Of a stretch of 5,598 bases of DNA, positions 5,438 through 5,598 are shown one piece after another. The position numbers and the translations under genes were made by a program. How positions within the stretch are numbered: the first letter of the stretch is position 1; each line of letters opens with the position of its first letter. The notes under the pieces were generated by a model that searched no databases, was not told the DNA's origin, and saw nothing but the letters and a program-made list of their open reading frames with translations. Origin of the DNA: Prevotella sp. (GTDB lineage Bacteria; Bacteroidota; Bacteroidia; Bacteroidales; Bacteroidaceae); contig JAJQAI010000262.1 of NCBI GenBank assembly GCA_021203915.1, positions 1-5,598 of the forward strand. The letters run 5' to 3'.

Positions 5438-5598
5438 ATGCTAAGACGGAAGATAGAAAACTATATCAAGAACTACTACGAGACCTCCCGCAACGCCCTG
5501 CTCATCACAGGGGCGCGTCAGGTGGGGAAGACCTTCTCCATACGGGAATTCGGCAAGACATTCAAGAGTTTCGTGGAAATCAACTTCATCGACAACCC
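5438..5598 (+). CDS. AAA-type ATP-binding protein, probably ATPase/DUF4143 family, 5' part only
   Basis: The frame is open from ATG 5438 to the right edge, giving the first 53 residues. After an amphipathic N-terminal helix (MLRRKIENYIKNYY) there is a hydrophobic strand ALLI and a perfect Walker A loop, GARQVGKT (25-32, with Lys31 and Thr32), followed by FSIREFGKTFKSFVEINF. Strand, P-loop, helix and second strand ending in EINF match the start of the AAA_14/DUF4143 proteins (COG1373), which are usually about 380-450 residues. Their cellular function is poorly established. The C-terminal domain lies outside the window, so the subfamily is inferred. It is transcribed away from nrdJ and has its own promoter (5378-5408) within a repeat array. 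Third codon positions are G or C in about 41 of 53 codons, against about a third in the first codons of nrdJ, suggesting a different origin. Local G+C is about 50%. Confidence 0.8.
   Translation, partial: MLRRKIENYIKNYYETSRNALLITGARQVGKTFSIREFGKTFKSFVEINFIDN

Overview
The window looks like a chromosomal segment from a member of the Bacteroidota, most likely the order Bacteroidales. Three things point there. The four left-hand genes have the gene order and domain layouts usual in that group: an N-acetylmuramoyl-L-alanine amidase with a SPOR-like tail directly followed by an MCE protein. Both intergenic promoters fit the Bacteroidota consensus (TTTG/TTG, about 19-20 bp, TAnnTTTG) and not an E. 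coli-type one. No clear Shine-Dalgarno sequence precedes the starts. I cannot name a genus with confidence.

Positions 5110 down to 1 hold a tightly packed minus-strand gene set, read right to left: nrdJ (B12-dependent ribonucleotide reductase), folB (dihydroneopterin aldolase), a secreted peptidoglycan amidase, and an MCE/MlaD-type lipid-transport protein cut off by the left edge. The gaps are 11, 88 and 4 nt with the starts chosen here, and there is no terminator between genes, so they are probably co-transcribed from a consensus promoter at 5143-5173. The second gap carries a possible weak internal promoter. Functionally the set combines DNA precursor supply and folate synthesis (nrdJ, folB) with envelope growth and upkeep (amidase, MCE).

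Positions 5111-5437 (327 bp) form a divergent, very AT-rich intergenic region. It holds two outward-facing promoters, three spaced copies of a CCTTGGAAAAGTGGA element, and a cluster of AAAAAGT/ACTTTTT half-sites forming two palindromes. This is the most unusual part of the window.

From 5438 to the right edge runs the first 53 codons of a plus-strand AAA-type ATPase with a Walker A motif, probably of the ATPase/DUF4143 family. It has much higher third-position GC than the left-hand genes, suggesting an accessory, perhaps horizontally acquired gene.

I found no RNA gene, CRISPR array, insertion sequence or riboswitch. The left four genes are ordinary housekeeping loci; the only candidate for something undescribed is the repeat-controlled ATPase locus at the right end.
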